Assembly (NCBI GenBank): GCA_049325055.1
Contig: JBMOPB010000016.1
Location: 18,034 to 82,033, forward strand
Reading direction: 5' to 3'
Source: BRHc4a sp049325055
GTDB taxonomy: Bacteria; Bacillota; Desulfotomaculia; Desulfotomaculales; Desulfocucumaceae
DNA length: 64,000 nt
The notes below the pieces were generated by a model, which ran no database searches, had not been told where the DNA came from, and saw only the letters and a program-made list of their open reading frames with translations. Numbering within the stretch: the first letter of the stretch is position 1; every line of letters begins with the position of its first letter. The position numbers and the translations under genes are program-made. Positions 23,404 to 32,830 of the stretch are shown piece by piece.

Positions 23404-24675
23404 TTAGCGGGTTTTTGGAGTCCGCCGGATACTACGGCCTTGAGGTAATACCCCCCGCAGCCGGCCCCCTTTATCGGGCGTGATACCAAGCGGCCTTCCT
23501 GTTCCGGCCAAAACGGCAATCCCTCTTTTATCTTTTAAGGACAGGCACCGGACCAGCGCCGCAATAACCCTGGCAGCATCCGGCCTTCCCAGACGGGCGG
23601 CCGCTCCGGACATTTCCTCCAGCAAAAAAGGATTGGCAAGACATTTCTTAACTTTTCCCACCAGGTCATCCGTTCCGCTAACCCCCAGGGCCGCGCCCTC
23701 CGAAACCAGAAACTGGGCATTTCTCTCCTCCTGGCCCGGAAGAGGGTCCATTATCAAAATGGGAAGTCTCCTGGCCAGGGCCTCGGCACAAGACAAACCT
23801 CCAGCCTTGCTTACCATAATATTCGAAACCGCCATCAGTTGGTGCACGTTATCGCAATAACCCAGTACAAAGACCCGGTTGGGCAACCTGGCCGACATCA
23901 GTTCAATTTTTTCTTTAAGCGGGGTGTTGCTGCCGGTCACGACAATTATCTGGCACCTTGTGTCAGTGGCTCCCAGTGCTGCCACCGCTTCCTCCAGCGG
24001 CCCCATCCCCAGCCCGCCCCCCATCACCAGAATGGTGGGAATTCCTTCAACCAGGTTACATGAAGCCAGCACCGCCTTCCGGTCAACATCGCCGGCAAAG
24101 GCCGGGTCAATGGGTATGCCGGTGGTGTAAATTCTTGACTCCGGGATACCGAAACCGGCCAGTTCACCGGCCAGCCTTTCAGCACCCACCGTATAAAGAT
24201 CCACCTCGGGAAAAATCCAGTAAGGGTGTATTGTCATGTCCGTGAGGGTGCCCACGGTATAACGTCCGAATTTTCCCTGTCTTCTCAGGGCGGAAAGAAC
24301 GCCCAGTGGAAAAGGGTGTGTACATATTACCGCCTCGGGCCGGTGGCTGTCGATAAAATCAATCAGCCTGGGGGATGAAAACCTGCTCAAAAGCCTGTTG
24401 AATTCCTTCTTGGCAAATCCCGAAAGAAGCTGTCCCTTTTCCGACTGTCTGTATATATAGCCGTAAAAAGCCGGTGTCAGTCTCAGCATTTCCATGTAAG
24501 CGCCCAGAACCAGCTTTTCCAGAGAGGGGCTTGCGTACTTGAAGGTATCCAGTATTATTACTTCCAGTTCCGGGTCCTCTTCCAGAAATGCCGACTGAAG
24601 CGCCTGAGCCGCCCTGATATGGCCGGACCCGGCACTGACCGACAAAACTATTATTCTCCGTTTACCGCCCGGCAT
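23404..24675 (-). CDS. MGDG-synthase-family diacylglycerol glycosyltransferase
   Basis: This 423-residue GT28-type enzyme has the N-terminal acceptor domain signature SVSAGSGHIRAAQALQSAF and a C-terminal nucleotide-sugar site with VMGGGLGMG, VTGSN, LGYCDNVHQLMAVSNIMVSK and AGGLSCAEALA...PGQEERNAQ. Relatives (UgtP, MgdA) transfer glucose or galactose to diacylglycerol, making glycolipids and lipoteichoic-acid anchors at the inner membrane surface. The start overlaps the end of proS, and the last 40 residues are basic and non-conserved. The sugar and chain length cannot be told. Confidence 0.85.
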   Translation of the reverse strand: MPGGKRRIIVLSVSAGSGHIRAAQALQSAFLEEDPELEVIILDTFKYASPSLEKLVLGAYMEMLRLTPAFYGYIYRQSEKGQLLSGFAKKEFNRLLSRFSSPRLIDFIDSHRPEAVICTHPFPLGVLSALRRQGKFGRYTVGTLTDMTIHPYWIFPEVDLYTVGAERLAGELAGFGIPESRIYTTGIPIDPAFAGDVDRKAVLASCNLVEGIPTILVMGGGLGMGPLEEAVAALGATDTRCQIIVVTGSNTPLKEKIELMSARLPNRVFVLGYCDNVHQLMAVSNIMVSKAGGLSCAEALARRLPILIMDPLPGQEERNAQFLVSEGAALGVSGTDDLVGKVKKCLANPFLLEEMSGAAARLGRPDAARVIAALVRCLSLKDKRGIAVLAGTGRPLGITPDKGGRLRGVLPQGRSIRRTPKTR

Positions 24676-26395
24676 CGGCTATCCCCTGTTCGGCCTTCAG
24701 TATTTGTGAGACCCTGTTTACGATGTCCCCTTCTGGAACCATGAGGGTGCTTCCATCCCTTCTCAGGCGGACTTCCAGATCGCCGGAAGATACCGCCTTG
24801 GAACCAACTGTTACGCGGACCGGGTATCCCACCAGGTCGGCGTCCTTAAACTTCACCCCCGGCCTTTCGTTACGGTCATCGATCACCGCCTCTATCCCGG
24901 CGTCCAGCAGCTTCCGGTAGACCCTTTCGGCCATTTCGGCCTGCTGGCCGTCTTTTATGCTAACCGGTATCACCACTACATGGAAGGGGGCAATGGAAGA
25001 CGGCCAGATTATCCCGTTTTCGTCATGGTTCTGTTCGATGGCAGCCGCCATTGTCCTGGTAACCCCTATACCGTAGCAACCCATTACAATGGGCATGCTC
25101 TGTCCCTTCTCGTCCAGGAAGGTAGCCCCAAGAACTTTGCTGTACTTGGTGCCAAGCTTAAATACCTGGCCCACCTCTATCCCCCTGGCCTCCACCAGGG
25201 CCGCGCCGCAGGCGGGGCAAGGATCGCCGGCCCTTACAAGCCGGATGTCGGTGACCTGATCCGGCTTGAAGTCCCTGCCCGGATTTACGTTGACAAGGTG
25301 AAGGTCCCTGCGGTTGGCCCCCGCAAACGCGTTGGAAAGGGCCTGCACCTCATCGTCCGCCACTATTTTTATCCCTTTTAATCCCACCGGGCCGGCAAAT
25401 CCGGGCTCCGTGCCGGTAATCCCTCTGACCTCCTCGGGCCCGGCCAGCTCAAGGTTTATCACGTCCAAGGCTTTCATCAGCTTTATTTCGTTGACGTCCC
25501 GGTCTCCCCTGACCAGTGCGGCCACCAGTCCTTTTTCTGTCCTGTATATAAGGGTCTTGATCAGTTTCCTGGGTGAAATACCCAAAAACGATGTAACTTC
25601 ATCCACTGTGCGCATACCCGGGGTGTCGACAGTCTCAACCGGCTTTGCCTGTTCAGGATTCCTGTTATCCGGAGGGCTGACCGCCCTTTCCACATTGGCG
25701 GCGTAACCGCAGGATTCCCGGGGACAGTACACCACCAGGGCTTCGCCTGATTCAGCCAGCACCATGAACTCGTGGGTGTCATTTCCCCCGATGGCCCCGG
25801 AATCAGCCTCCACGGGCCTGAATTTGAGCCCGCAGCGCTGGAATACCCGGGTATAGGCCCCGTACATCTTCCAATAGCTGACGTCCAGGCCTTCCTCGTC
25901 CCTGTCGAAGGAGTACAGGTCCTTCATTATGAACTCCCGGCCCCTCATCAGCCCGAAGCGCGGCCTTCTCTCATCCCGGTATTTGTTCTGTATCTGGTAT
26001 AGAAGCAGTGGAAGCTGCTTGTAAGAGTTTACTTCGCCCCGCACCAGGTCGGTGATTATTTCCTCGTGGGTGGGGCCCAGGCAGAAGTCCCTTCCATGCC
26101 TGTCCTTCAGCCGGAACAGCTCCGGGCCGTACACGTTCCAGCGCCCGGATTCCAGCCACAGCTCAGCCGGCTGAATGATGGGCATCATTATCTCCTGGCC
26201 GCCCTCCCTGTCCATCTCTTCCCTCACAATGGCCTCGATTTTTTTTACCACCCGCCAGGCCAGTGGAAGAAAGGTATAGACGCCAGCCGCAGCCTTCCTA
26301 ATAAATCCTGCCCTCACCAGCAGCTGGTGACTCACCACCTCGGCCTCGGCCGGGGTTTCCCTCAGTGTGGGTGTCAAAAACTCTGTAACTCGCAA
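24662..26395 (-). CDS. proS: Prolyl-tRNA synthetase (bacterial type)
   Basis: The protein has 577 residues when started at the TTG at 26395, eight bases from GAGGAGG; homology also begins there (LRVTEFLTPTLRETPAEAE). The 17 extra codons of the open frame run into the ispG end. Class II motifs are seen: motif 1 region, motif 2 (FRLKDRHGRDFCLGPTHEE and YRDERRPRFGLMRGREFIMKD), and motif 3 (MGCYGIGVTRTMAA). The editing (INS) domain inserts between motifs 2 and 3, about residues 220-390, and contains a CPACGAALVEARGIE segment. A C-terminal anticodon-binding domain ends it. It charges tRNA-Pro. Confidence 0.97.
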   Translation of the reverse strand: MRVTEFLTPTLRETPAEAEVVSHQLLVRAGFIRKAAAGVYTFLPLAWRVVKKIEAIVREEMDREGGQEIMMPIIQPAELWLESGRWNVYGPELFRLKDRHGRDFCLGPTHEEIITDLVRGEVNSYKQLPLLLYQIQNKYRDERRPRFGLMRGREFIMKDLYSFDRDEEGLDVSYWKMYGAYTRVFQRCGLKFRPVEADSGAIGGNDTHEFMVLAESGEALVVYCPRESCGYAANVERAVSPPDNRNPEQAKPVETVDTPGMRTVDEVTSFLGISPRKLIKTLIYRTEKGLVAALVRGDRDVNEIKLMKALDVINLELAGPEEVRGITGTEPGFAGPVGLKGIKIVADDEVQALSNAFAGANRRDLHLVNVNPGRDFKPDQVTDIRLVRAGDPCPACGAALVEARGIEVGQVFKLGTKYSKVLGATFLDEKGQSMPIVMGCYGIGVTRTMAAAIEQNHDENGIIWPSSIAPFHVVVIPVSIKDGQQAEMAERVYRKLLDAGIEAVIDDRNERPGVKFKDADLVGYPVRVTVGSKAVSSGDLEVRLRRDGSTLMVPEGDIVNRVSQILKAEQGIADAGR

Positions 26396-26420
26396 AAAAG
26401 GTTCCTCCTCGGTATCAAGA

Positions 26421-27485
26421 TTAATCGACCCCGTTGACGAGGTCAAAAATCTCTTTCATAAGCTCATCCACCAGTCGGTCCTCCGGTACCTTGCGCAGTA
26501 TCCGCCCTTTCCGGAAAACCAGTCCTTCACCCCTGCCGCCGGCGATCCCCACGTCAGCGTGCCGGGCCTCGCCCGGTCCGTTCACCGCGCAGCCCATCAC
26601 CGCAACTTTCAGGGGCTTGTCTATGTCCGCCAGAAGATCTTCCACCCGGTTGGCCATGGAGATTATATCAACCCCGGTCCTGCCGCAGGTGGGGCAAGAA
26701 ATAAGCTCCACCCCCCGCCTCCTCAGCCCCAGGGCCTTCAGTATCTCGAATCCCACCCTGACCTCGTGTACCGGATCTCCCGTCAAGGATACCCTGATGG
26801 TATCCCCAATCCCCATGGACAGGACTGAGCCGATGCCCACTGCGGATTTTATGGTACCCGACCTGAGCGTACCCGACTCGGTCACTCCAACGTGGAGGGG
26901 ATAGTTCACCTTTTCCGCCAGCATCCTGTAAGCCTCAATCATCATGGGCACGTCGGAGGCCTTTAATGAAACCTTTATTTCCCGGTAATTCAGGTCTTCA
27001 AGTATATATATGTGGCGCAGGGCGCTTTCAACCATGGCACCGGCCCCAGGCCCGCCGTGCATCTCCAGCAGATCCTTTTCCAGTGAACCGGCATTGACCC
27101 CTATTCGTATGGGCACGCTTCTTTCCCTGCAGGCGTCAACCACCGCCCGCACCTTTTCTCTGCCGCCAATGTTGCCCGGGTTTATCCTCAGGCCGTCCAC
27201 CCCTGACTCCACCGCCATCAGCGCCAGTTTGTAGTCAAAATGAATATCAGCTATTATAGGTATTTCTATTTGCCTTTTGATTTCCTTTAGCGCACCGGCT
27301 GCCTCCCGGTCTGGCGCCGCCACCCGGACTATTTCGCATCCCGCCCCGGCCAGGCTTTTTATCTGGGCCACCGTAGCAGATACGTCCCTGGTATCGGTGT
27401 TGGTCATCGACTGTACCGATACCGGGGAGCCGCCACCCACCCGGACATTGCCAATCATAACCGGCCGGGTTCTTTCTCTGTGCAT
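26421..27485 (-). CDS. ispG: 4-hydroxy-3-methylbut-2-en-1-yl diphosphate synthase (GcpE)
   Basis: This 354-residue 4Fe-4S enzyme of the DXP pathway reduces ME-cPP to HMBPP. The TIM-barrel N-terminal part has VQSMTNTDTRDV and the conserved HFDYKLALMAVESGVDGLRINPGNIG. The C-terminal cluster ligands are CPTCGRTG and MGCAVNGPGEA. GGGGAAG precedes the ATG. It lies with dxr in the same run, while other DXP genes are outside the window. Confidence 0.98.
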   Translation of the reverse strand: MHRERTRPVMIGNVRVGGGSPVSVQSMTNTDTRDVSATVAQIKSLAGAGCEIVRVAAPDREAAGALKEIKRQIEIPIIADIHFDYKLALMAVESGVDGLRINPGNIGGREKVRAVVDACRERSVPIRIGVNAGSLEKDLLEMHGGPGAGAMVESALRHIYILEDLNYREIKVSLKASDVPMMIEAYRMLAEKVNYPLHVGVTESGTLRSGTIKSAVGIGSVLSMGIGDTIRVSLTGDPVHEVRVGFEILKALGLRRRGVELISCPTCGRTGVDIISMANRVEDLLADIDKPLKVAVMGCAVNGPGEARHADVGIAGGRGEGLVFRKGRILRKVPEDRLVDELMKEIFDLVNGVD

Positions 27486-27525
27486 TTAAAATACTTCCCC
27501 TTCAGAAAGTTTATTAGGTCTTCCC

Positions 27526-28554
27526 TCACATGATCAACTGAAGTATGTCATTATAGGTAATTACCACTATCAGGACAATTAATAACCCGAACCCCACCAT
27601 GTGAATAAAGTTCTCTTTCTGGGGCTCCACCGGCCTGCCCCTGAGCTTTTCAAAAAGCAGGAACAGTATACGGCTGCCGTCCAGCGCCGGTATGGGAAAC
27701 AGGTTGAACAGGCCCAGGCTCACCGATAAAAATGCTGAAAGGCTCATAAGGTTGATAAACCAGCTAGTACTGCGTACTGCCTCATTTATTGTGGCCACAA
27801 TACGGACCGGGCCGCCCAGTTCCAAAGGCACCAGCCCTACAATCCCCCTGCCCAGGTAATCTAATATTTGGTAAGACATTACCACAATATACTTGCCGCC
27901 GGACACCATGGCTGTAAACGGATCAACCTTTTTGGGGGCAGGATGTATGCCTATCTTACCCAAACCATTGTCGTCCTTGTAAGGTATAACCTTGAAATTA
28001 ACCCTTTCCCCGTTTCGTAAAACTGTGATACCCAGTTCCCGGCCGGGATTGCCGCCCACAGTCTTGCTCAGTTGCTCCCATGTGTCGATCTTCTTGCCGT
28101 CGATCTCAACTATAACGTCGCCGCCGCGAATACCCGCGACATCGGCCGGCTTCCCCTTCAAAGTGTCCTGCACCGTGGTAGTGGGGACATCGGGCAGCCC
28201 GTAGACCATGAAGATTATGGCCAGTAAAAATATGGCCAGCACAAAATTCATCAGGGGCCCGGCGAATATTACCGCCACCCTGTGCAACACCGGCTTTTTG
28301 TTAAACCCCCGGTCCTCTTCAATCTCCCCGGACTCATTGGGATCCATGCCAGCCATCCGGACAAAGCCGCCAAGCGGTATGGCCCTGAGGTTGTAGGCCG
28401 TTTCCCCCCTTGGGATGGATAAAAGCCTGGGACCAAACCCAAGGCTGAATTCATGTACCTTGATGCCAACCAGTTTTGCCACCGCAAAGTGGCCAAGCTC
28501 GTGGAAAAAAATAAGCAACCCGAATACAACAACCGAAGCCAGGAAGGTGCTCAT
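27526..28554 (-). CDS. rseP: Site-2 intramembrane zinc metalloprotease (RseP/RasP)
   Basis: This 342-residue membrane protease has the active-site HELGH in the first helix (about 18-22), a single PDZ domain (about 120-200, GIRGGDVIVEIDGKKID), and the LDG-type third ligand NLFPIPALDGSR near 286-297. At least four membrane segments are visible. In Bacillus RasP cuts anti-sigma factors and leftover signal peptides. Its place between dxr and ispG/proS is the conserved Firmicute order. Confidence 0.97.
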   Translation of the reverse strand: MSTFLASVVVFGLLIFFHELGHFAVAKLVGIKVHEFSLGFGPRLLSIPRGETAYNLRAIPLGGFVRMAGMDPNESGEIEEDRGFNKKPVLHRVAVIFAGPLMNFVLAIFLLAIIFMVYGLPDVPTTTVQDTLKGKPADVAGIRGGDVIVEIDGKKIDTWEQLSKTVGGNPGRELGITVLRNGERVNFKVIPYKDDNGLGKIGIHPAPKKVDPFTAMVSGGKYIVVMSYQILDYLGRGIVGLVPLELGGPVRIVATINEAVRSTSWFINLMSLSAFLSVSLGLFNLFPIPALDGSRILFLLFEKLRGRPVEPQKENFIHMVGFGLLIVLIVVITYNDILQLIM

Positions 28555-28602
28555 TTAAAATCACCCTTTATTATACAAGCTATTTTTCTAAAAAAGCCTT
28601 TT

Positions 28603-29754
28603 TTATAACCTCTCCGCCAGAGAGGCCGCCATTTCACGGGCCTCCAGATCCGCCTCCAGTATACCGCTCAAATCCGGCATGTCTATAACCCGGTGCCTGC
28701 TCACCACATCTTCCACCACACGGCAAATTGCGGTAAAACCAATTTTTCCGGCCAGGAAATAATCCACCGCCACCTCGTTGGCCGCATTCATCACCGCCGG
28801 CAGAGTCCCCCCCCGCCTGCCGGCCCGGTAAGCCATATCCAGAAGCGGAAACCGGCTTGTGTCCGGGGGTTCAAAAGTCAGCTCCCTGATGCTGAACCAG
28901 TCCAGCCGCGAAACATTGCCCGAAAGTCTTTGGGGGTAGGTAAGGGCGTACTGAATGGGCAGCTTCATGTCCGGAAGGCCCATCTGCGCCAATACCGACC
29001 CGTCGGTAAACTCCACCATGGAATGTATTATACTCTGCGGGTGAACCACCACTTTTATCTTATCGTAATCCAGGCCAAAAAGCCACCTCGCCTCTATCAC
29101 CTCAAGTCCTTTGTTCATGAGGGTGGCGGAATCAACGGTTATTTTTCTGCCCATATTCCAGTTTGGGTGAGAAAGAGCCATCTCCACCGTGACATTCTCA
29201 AGGTCATGGGGATGCTTTCTAAAGGGTCCTCCGGAGGCAGTGAGCACAATACTTTCCACCTCTTTTGGCCGGGAGCCCCTGAGACACTGCCAGACAGCCG
29301 AATGCTCGCTGTCCACCGGCAGTATCCGTATATTATGTTCGGCTGCCAGCCGGGTCACCAGGGCCCCCGCAGCCACCATGGTCTCCTTGTTGGCCAGGGC
29401 AATGTCCTTACCAGCCCTAATGGCGTCCACTGTAGGAATCAGCCCTGCGGTTCCGGTGACGGCGGTAATAACTATATCGGCGCCTTCACAGGTGGCCACC
29501 GCGGATATTCCTTCCGCCCCCCAAAGCACCTTCGGCCCTCCGGGGCCAAGCTCAGCGGCCAGCGCCAGCGCAGCGGACTGTTCGGACACCGAAACCACCC
29601 TTGGCCGGTACTTTTTTACCTGTTCCCTCAGTACTTCTATATTTTTTCCTGCAGCCAGCCCCACAATAATAAAATGTTCCGGGAAAATGTCAACCACCTC
29701 TAGGGCCTGCCGCCCTATGGAACCGGTGCTGCCCAGGATTGAAACGCCTTTAAT
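28603..29754 (-). CDS. dxr: 1-deoxy-D-xylulose 5-phosphate reductoisomerase, probable ATT start
   Basis: From an ATT at 29754 the protein has 383 residues and begins with KGVSILGSTGSIGRQALEVV, which contains the NADPH-binding GSTGSIG. No ATG, GTG or TTG occurs in frame between the ytvI stop (29777) and the GTG at 29697; starting at that GTG would remove the nucleotide site. GGGGGTGGG lies a few bases upstream of the ATT. Other family parts are intact: LANKETMVAAG, PVDSEHSAVWQ, LTASGGPFR, and HPNWNMGRKITVDSATLMNKGLEVIEA (metal and substrate site). The enzyme makes MEP, the second DXP step. A sequencing error in the homopolymer-rich start region is the alternative. Confidence 0.9.
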   Translation of the reverse strand: MKGVSILGSTGSIGRQALEVVDIFPEHFIIVGLAAGKNIEVLREQVKKYRPRVVSVSEQSAALALAAELGPGGPKVLWGAEGISAVATCEGADIVITAVTGTAGLIPTVDAIRAGKDIALANKETMVAAGALVTRLAAEHNIRILPVDSEHSAVWQCLRGSRPKEVESIVLTASGGPFRKHPHDLENVTVEMALSHPNWNMGRKITVDSATLMNKGLEVIEARWLFGLDYDKIKVVVHPQSIIHSMVEFTDGSVLAQMGLPDMKLPIQYALTYPQRLSGNVSRLDWFSIRELTFEPPDTSRFPLLDMAYRAGRRGGTLPAVMNAANEVAVDYFLAGKIGFTAICRVVEDVVSRHRVIDMPDLSGILEADLEAREMAASLAERL

Positions 29755-29776
29755 AAACCCACCCCCACACTGTCTG

Positions 29777-30847
29777 TCACAATTCTTTTTTCAAAGACTT
29801 GAAAGTGGCCTGGACGGCTATAAGCAGTATGGGGCCAAAAATCAGTCCGGCCACTCCCATAAGCTTAAGTCCCACATACATTACCCCCAACACCGCCAGG
29901 GGGTGAAGTCCCAGGTTGGCGGCCACCACTCTTGCCTCCAGCGACTGCCGGACTATCCAGATGACAACGTACATTACAATTAACTTTATTCCAAAGGCCA
30001 CATTGCCGCTGATAAAACTCCAGACGGCCCACGGAAGTACAATGGAGGCCGGACCCAAAACCGGCAATATATCGAAAAAGCCAATCAAAATGCCCATGGT
30101 CAGCGCATACTTGGCTCCCACAATATACAAGCCCACTATAGCCAGAAAAGTGGTGATTGATACCAGTACCGCCTGGGCCCTTACATAGCTCAAAAAAGCA
30201 TGTGCAATTTCCCTTACAACCTCCAGGCTTTTTTCACCCCAGGGCGCCGGAATGGCTTTTACCCAGAGTTTGACCAGCAGTGTACGGTCGCGGCTGAAAA
30301 AATAGGTGGCGATGACCGCCACGATTATACCCAGTACTGCCTCCGGCACAGCGGTGGCAAAACCAAGCAAAAAGTTGGCCAGGGACCGGGTAAAATTGGA
30401 AAGGGTCCCCGTCAGGGTTCCCAGGCTCTCGCTTATTCTCCCGCTGATTTCGGGTGGTAAGCTGAAATAAAGCACCTTGCTTTTTTGAAAGGTATAATTT
30501 ATAAATTCCTCAACCGGTTTTACATACCTGGGAAGGGAGACCGAAAGGTCGATAAGTTCCTTGACCAGCCTGAAGACGGCCAGTACCATAATGAGGCTGA
30601 TAACCCCGAAAAAGCCCAGCATCGATACGGCAACCGCCGATGATCTGCTCAACCTTGCCCTGTTGGTTAAAAAACTGATCATGGGCTCCAGCAGAAGGGC
30701 AAGCAGCGATGCTATTATAAAAGGAATTATAACCGAAAAAGCCTCCGAAATTATACCAAATAACTCCGGTAAAAAATAGTTGGCCGATAAGTATACCAGC
30801 GCCAGACCTGCTGCAACAAGGCCAATGGTCTGGATGTGCCTGTTCAT
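29777..30847 (-). CDS. ytvI: Sporulation integral membrane protein YtvI (AI-2E transporter family)
   Basis: This protein of about 356 residues has seven or more membrane helices and the AI-2E/UPF0118 family C-terminal motif GFFDILPVLGPASIVLPWAVW, then GLHPLAVLGVMYVGLKLMGV. YtvI-type members are found in spore formers and are made in the mother cell, although the substrate is unknown. GAGGTG precedes the ATG at 30847, and an upstream ATG at 30862 overlaps cdsA. It lies between cdsA and dxr, an unusual insertion in that gene pair and a hint of sporulation-linked expression. Confidence 0.82.
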   Translation of the reverse strand: MNRHIQTIGLVAAGLALVYLSANYFLPELFGIISEAFSVIIPFIIASLLALLLEPMISFLTNRARLSRSSAVAVSMLGFFGVISLIMVLAVFRLVKELIDLSVSLPRYVKPVEEFINYTFQKSKVLYFSLPPEISGRISESLGTLTGTLSNFTRSLANFLLGFATAVPEAVLGIIVAVIATYFFSRDRTLLVKLWVKAIPAPWGEKSLEVVREIAHAFLSYVRAQAVLVSITTFLAIVGLYIVGAKYALTMGILIGFFDILPVLGPASIVLPWAVWSFISGNVAFGIKLIVMYVVIWIVRQSLEARVVAANLGLHPLAVLGVMYVGLKLMGVAGLIFGPILLIAVQATFKSLKKEL

Positions 30848-30858
30848 CGAAAAACACC

Positions 30859-31647
30859 TCATCCCACAATGAATAAAACCACAAAGTAGTACACCGTGGG
30901 GGCGGTAAACAGCATGCTGTCAAATCGGTCCAGCACTCCCCCGTGCCCGGGGATTATGAGGCCGGCATCCTTGACCCCGGCAGTCCGCTTAAGGCTGGAC
31001 TCGAACAGATCTCCCAGTATCCCTGATACTCCCACCAGTACTCCCAAAGCGATAAATTTATAAAAAAGATACCACGGGTAAACCATATATATCAGCAGCG
31101 CCCCCAGAACACTTCCGGCAATGCCTCCAATGGCTCCTTCCACGGTCTTGCCCGGGCTCAATTTTGGCGCCAGTTTTTTTCTCCCCATCTTTCTCCCGAC
31201 AAAATATGCCGCTGTGTCGCCTGCCCAGGTGCCCACCAGCATGGTGAGGGTCCACACCCACCCTCCTTCCAGGGTCCTTACCAGATAAAAATAAACAAAC
31301 ATTCCTATGTAAAGAGTTCCGGTTAATCCTGCGGCAACATCCACCGGCCTTACGTCGGGATAGCGAAAAACGCCGCTTAAAAGCAAGATCCCAATCACCG
31401 GAACGAAGGCAAGACCTAAGGCCCCGTTCCCGCCGGCATATGCGCTGGCCGACAGTATGAGCACGCCGGATACCATTACCGGAAAAGAAGGTTTCAAATC
31501 CATTCCTGTAAATATCTTGTTTAATTCATAAAGAGCGAAAACCATTATTAGCACAGTGAGAGCAAAGTGCACCCAACCGCCGTACCAGACGGCCAGGAGA
31601 AATAACGGGATGCCCGCTACGGCGCTCAATACCCTTTTATAAAGCAA
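30859..31647 (-). CDS. cdsA: Phosphatidate cytidylyltransferase
   Basis: This 262-residue membrane enzyme makes CDP-diacylglycerol from CTP and phosphatidic acid. The CDS signature near the C-terminus is complete: SPGKTVEGAIGG and GILGDLFESSLKRTAGVKDAG, then PGHGGVLDRFDS. Multiple membrane helices fill the N-terminal half. A TTG start behind GAAAGG is likely. Its product feeds PgsA at 6.3 kb. It follows uppS by 15 bases. Confidence 0.97.
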   Translation of the reverse strand: MLYKRVLSAVAGIPLFLLAVWYGGWVHFALTVLIMVFALYELNKIFTGMDLKPSFPVMVSGVLILSASAYAGGNGALGLAFVPVIGILLLSGVFRYPDVRPVDVAAGLTGTLYIGMFVYFYLVRTLEGGWVWTLTMLVGTWAGDTAAYFVGRKMGRKKLAPKLSPGKTVEGAIGGIAGSVLGALLIYMVYPWYLFYKFIALGVLVGVSGILGDLFESSLKRTAGVKDAGLIIPGHGGVLDRFDSMLFTAPTVYYFVVLFIVG

Positions 31648-31662
31648 AAGCCTTTCACCAGC

Positions 31663-32460
31663 CTAATTCTCTTTTAGTCCGCCGAACCGGCGGTTGCGCC
31701 TCTGAAAATCCAGCACTGCCTGTATAAGATGTATACCCCGGAAATCAGGCCACATTACGTCGGTAAGCCAGAATTCGGTATAAGCCAACTGCCACAACAG
31801 GAAGTTACTTACCCGGAAGTCCCCGGACGGGCGGATTAAAAGGTCCGGATCCGGCTGCCCGGCGGTATATAGATGCTGTGAAATAATATCCTGGTCTATT
31901 TGATCCGGGGATAGTTGTTTCCTGTCCACCTTAGCGCAGATTTCCCTGATGGCGTCCTCCAGTTCTGCCCGCCCGCCGTAATTGAGAGCGATGTTAAGAT
32001 TAAGCCCGGTGCAGTTTTTGCTTCTTTCATGAGCCACTTTAACGGCTTCCCCGGCCTTCGGGGGAAGTTCCCCTATCCTGCCTATCGCCCTGATCCGAAC
32101 GTTTTTTTCGCAAAGCTCATCTATTTCTTTATTCAGGTACTCCACCAACAAGTCCATTAAAATGTCGACTTCTTCCCGGGGCCGCTTCCAGTTTTCCGTC
32201 GAAAAAGCATATACGGTCAACACTTTTATACCTATTTCGGCACTGACCCTCACCACATGACGCAGCGACTCAACGCCGGCCCGGTGCCCGAAAGACCTGG
32301 GCATCCCCCTGCGGCGTGCCCAGCGCCCGTTGCCGTCCATAATAATAGCCACGTGACGGGGCATTCGGGAGGGATCGAGGGCAGTCCTGAGGGTCTTTTC
32401 ACCCTCGTCAACTTCCCTGTCTGACGACCTGCGCATCAGATTCACAATGTTTTTTATCAT
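31663..32460 (-). CDS. uppS: Undecaprenyl diphosphate synthase (cis-prenyltransferase)
   Basis: The protein has 265 residues from the ATG at 32460 behind GGGAGG; the longer frame reaches 32493. It extends farnesyl diphosphate to the C55 carrier used for peptidoglycan and wall polymers. Signature: HVAIIMDGNGRWARRRG (catalytic Asp), FGHRAGVESL, AFSTENWKRP, LNIALNYGGRAE and DLLIRPSGDFRVSNFLLWQ with the Arg-x-Gly-Asp diphosphate site. A non-conserved basic N-terminal stretch of about 30 residues precedes the fold. Confidence 0.97.
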   Translation of the reverse strand: MIKNIVNLMRRSSDREVDEGEKTLRTALDPSRMPRHVAIIMDGNGRWARRRGMPRSFGHRAGVESLRHVVRVSAEIGIKVLTVYAFSTENWKRPREEVDILMDLLVEYLNKEIDELCEKNVRIRAIGRIGELPPKAGEAVKVAHERSKNCTGLNLNIALNYGGRAELEDAIREICAKVDRKQLSPDQIDQDIISQHLYTAGQPDPDLLIRPSGDFRVSNFLLWQLAYTEFWLTDVMWPDFRGIHLIQAVLDFQRRNRRFGGLKEN

Positions 32461-32622
32461 CAGGTCACCCTCCCAAAAATAATCAATAACCATTATATTA
32501 TAATATTCGGATATCCATTATTAAGGAGTGCAATAAAAGAAATTAAATCAATATCTAAAAACTCGGACAGCCATGCCGATAATTTCCTTACTGCTGCAAT
32601 TAAAAAGCGACAAACAAGATAT

Positions 32623-32650
32623 ATTATACACTTTTTTCAAAATCCCGCAA
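32623..32650 (-). promoter_or_regulatory. Promoter of the uppS-cdsA-ytvI-dxr run
   Basis: TTGCGG (32645-32650) and TATAAT (32623-32628) with a 16-base spacer on the minus strand. The -10 is consensus. It lies 160 bases before the uppS start, leaving a long AT-rich leader. Confidence 0.5.
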
Positions 32651-32772
32651 ATACTTGGTTAATTCACTGTTATGTCCGGTTACAAGATTTAAAACGGGTT
32701 CTGTGCATATAATACCTAAAGGACATTAAGAAGCATTTTTTGTGCTGCCTCCCGAATGCATTCAGAGGAAGC

Positions 32773-32795
32773 TTTATAACGATAACCGTTATAAA
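32773..32795. promoter_or_regulatory. Perfect palindrome beside the ferredoxin terminator
   Basis: TTTATAACG and CGTTATAAA form a perfect 9-bp inverted repeat with a five-base centre. It follows the ferredoxin terminator directly. It may be a second terminator stem or an operator; there is no evidence to choose. Confidence 0.45.
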
Positions 32796-32819
32796 ACAAA
32801 CCCCCTCCTTTGAGGGGGC
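32796..32819 (-). terminator. Terminator of the ferredoxin gene
   Basis: CCCCCTC and GAGGGGG pair with a four-base loop, and the minus strand continues TTTGTTTTAT. It lies 12 bases after the ferredoxin stop. Confidence 0.85.
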
Positions 32820-32830
32820 TGAATTTATTG

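Larger units (their letters stand above)
32494..32830. other. AT-rich interval between uppS and the ferredoxin gene
   Basis: There is no gene here. It holds a promoter for uppS at 32623-32650, a perfect palindrome at 32773-32795 and the ferredoxin terminator at 32796-32819. The part 32651-32770 shows nothing I can name. Confidence 0.6.

Noticed and set aside
29695..29697. GTG at 29697 as the dxr start
   Set aside because: It would delete the NADPH-binding GSTGSIG and about 19 conserved residues, and there is no ribosome site at a proper distance.
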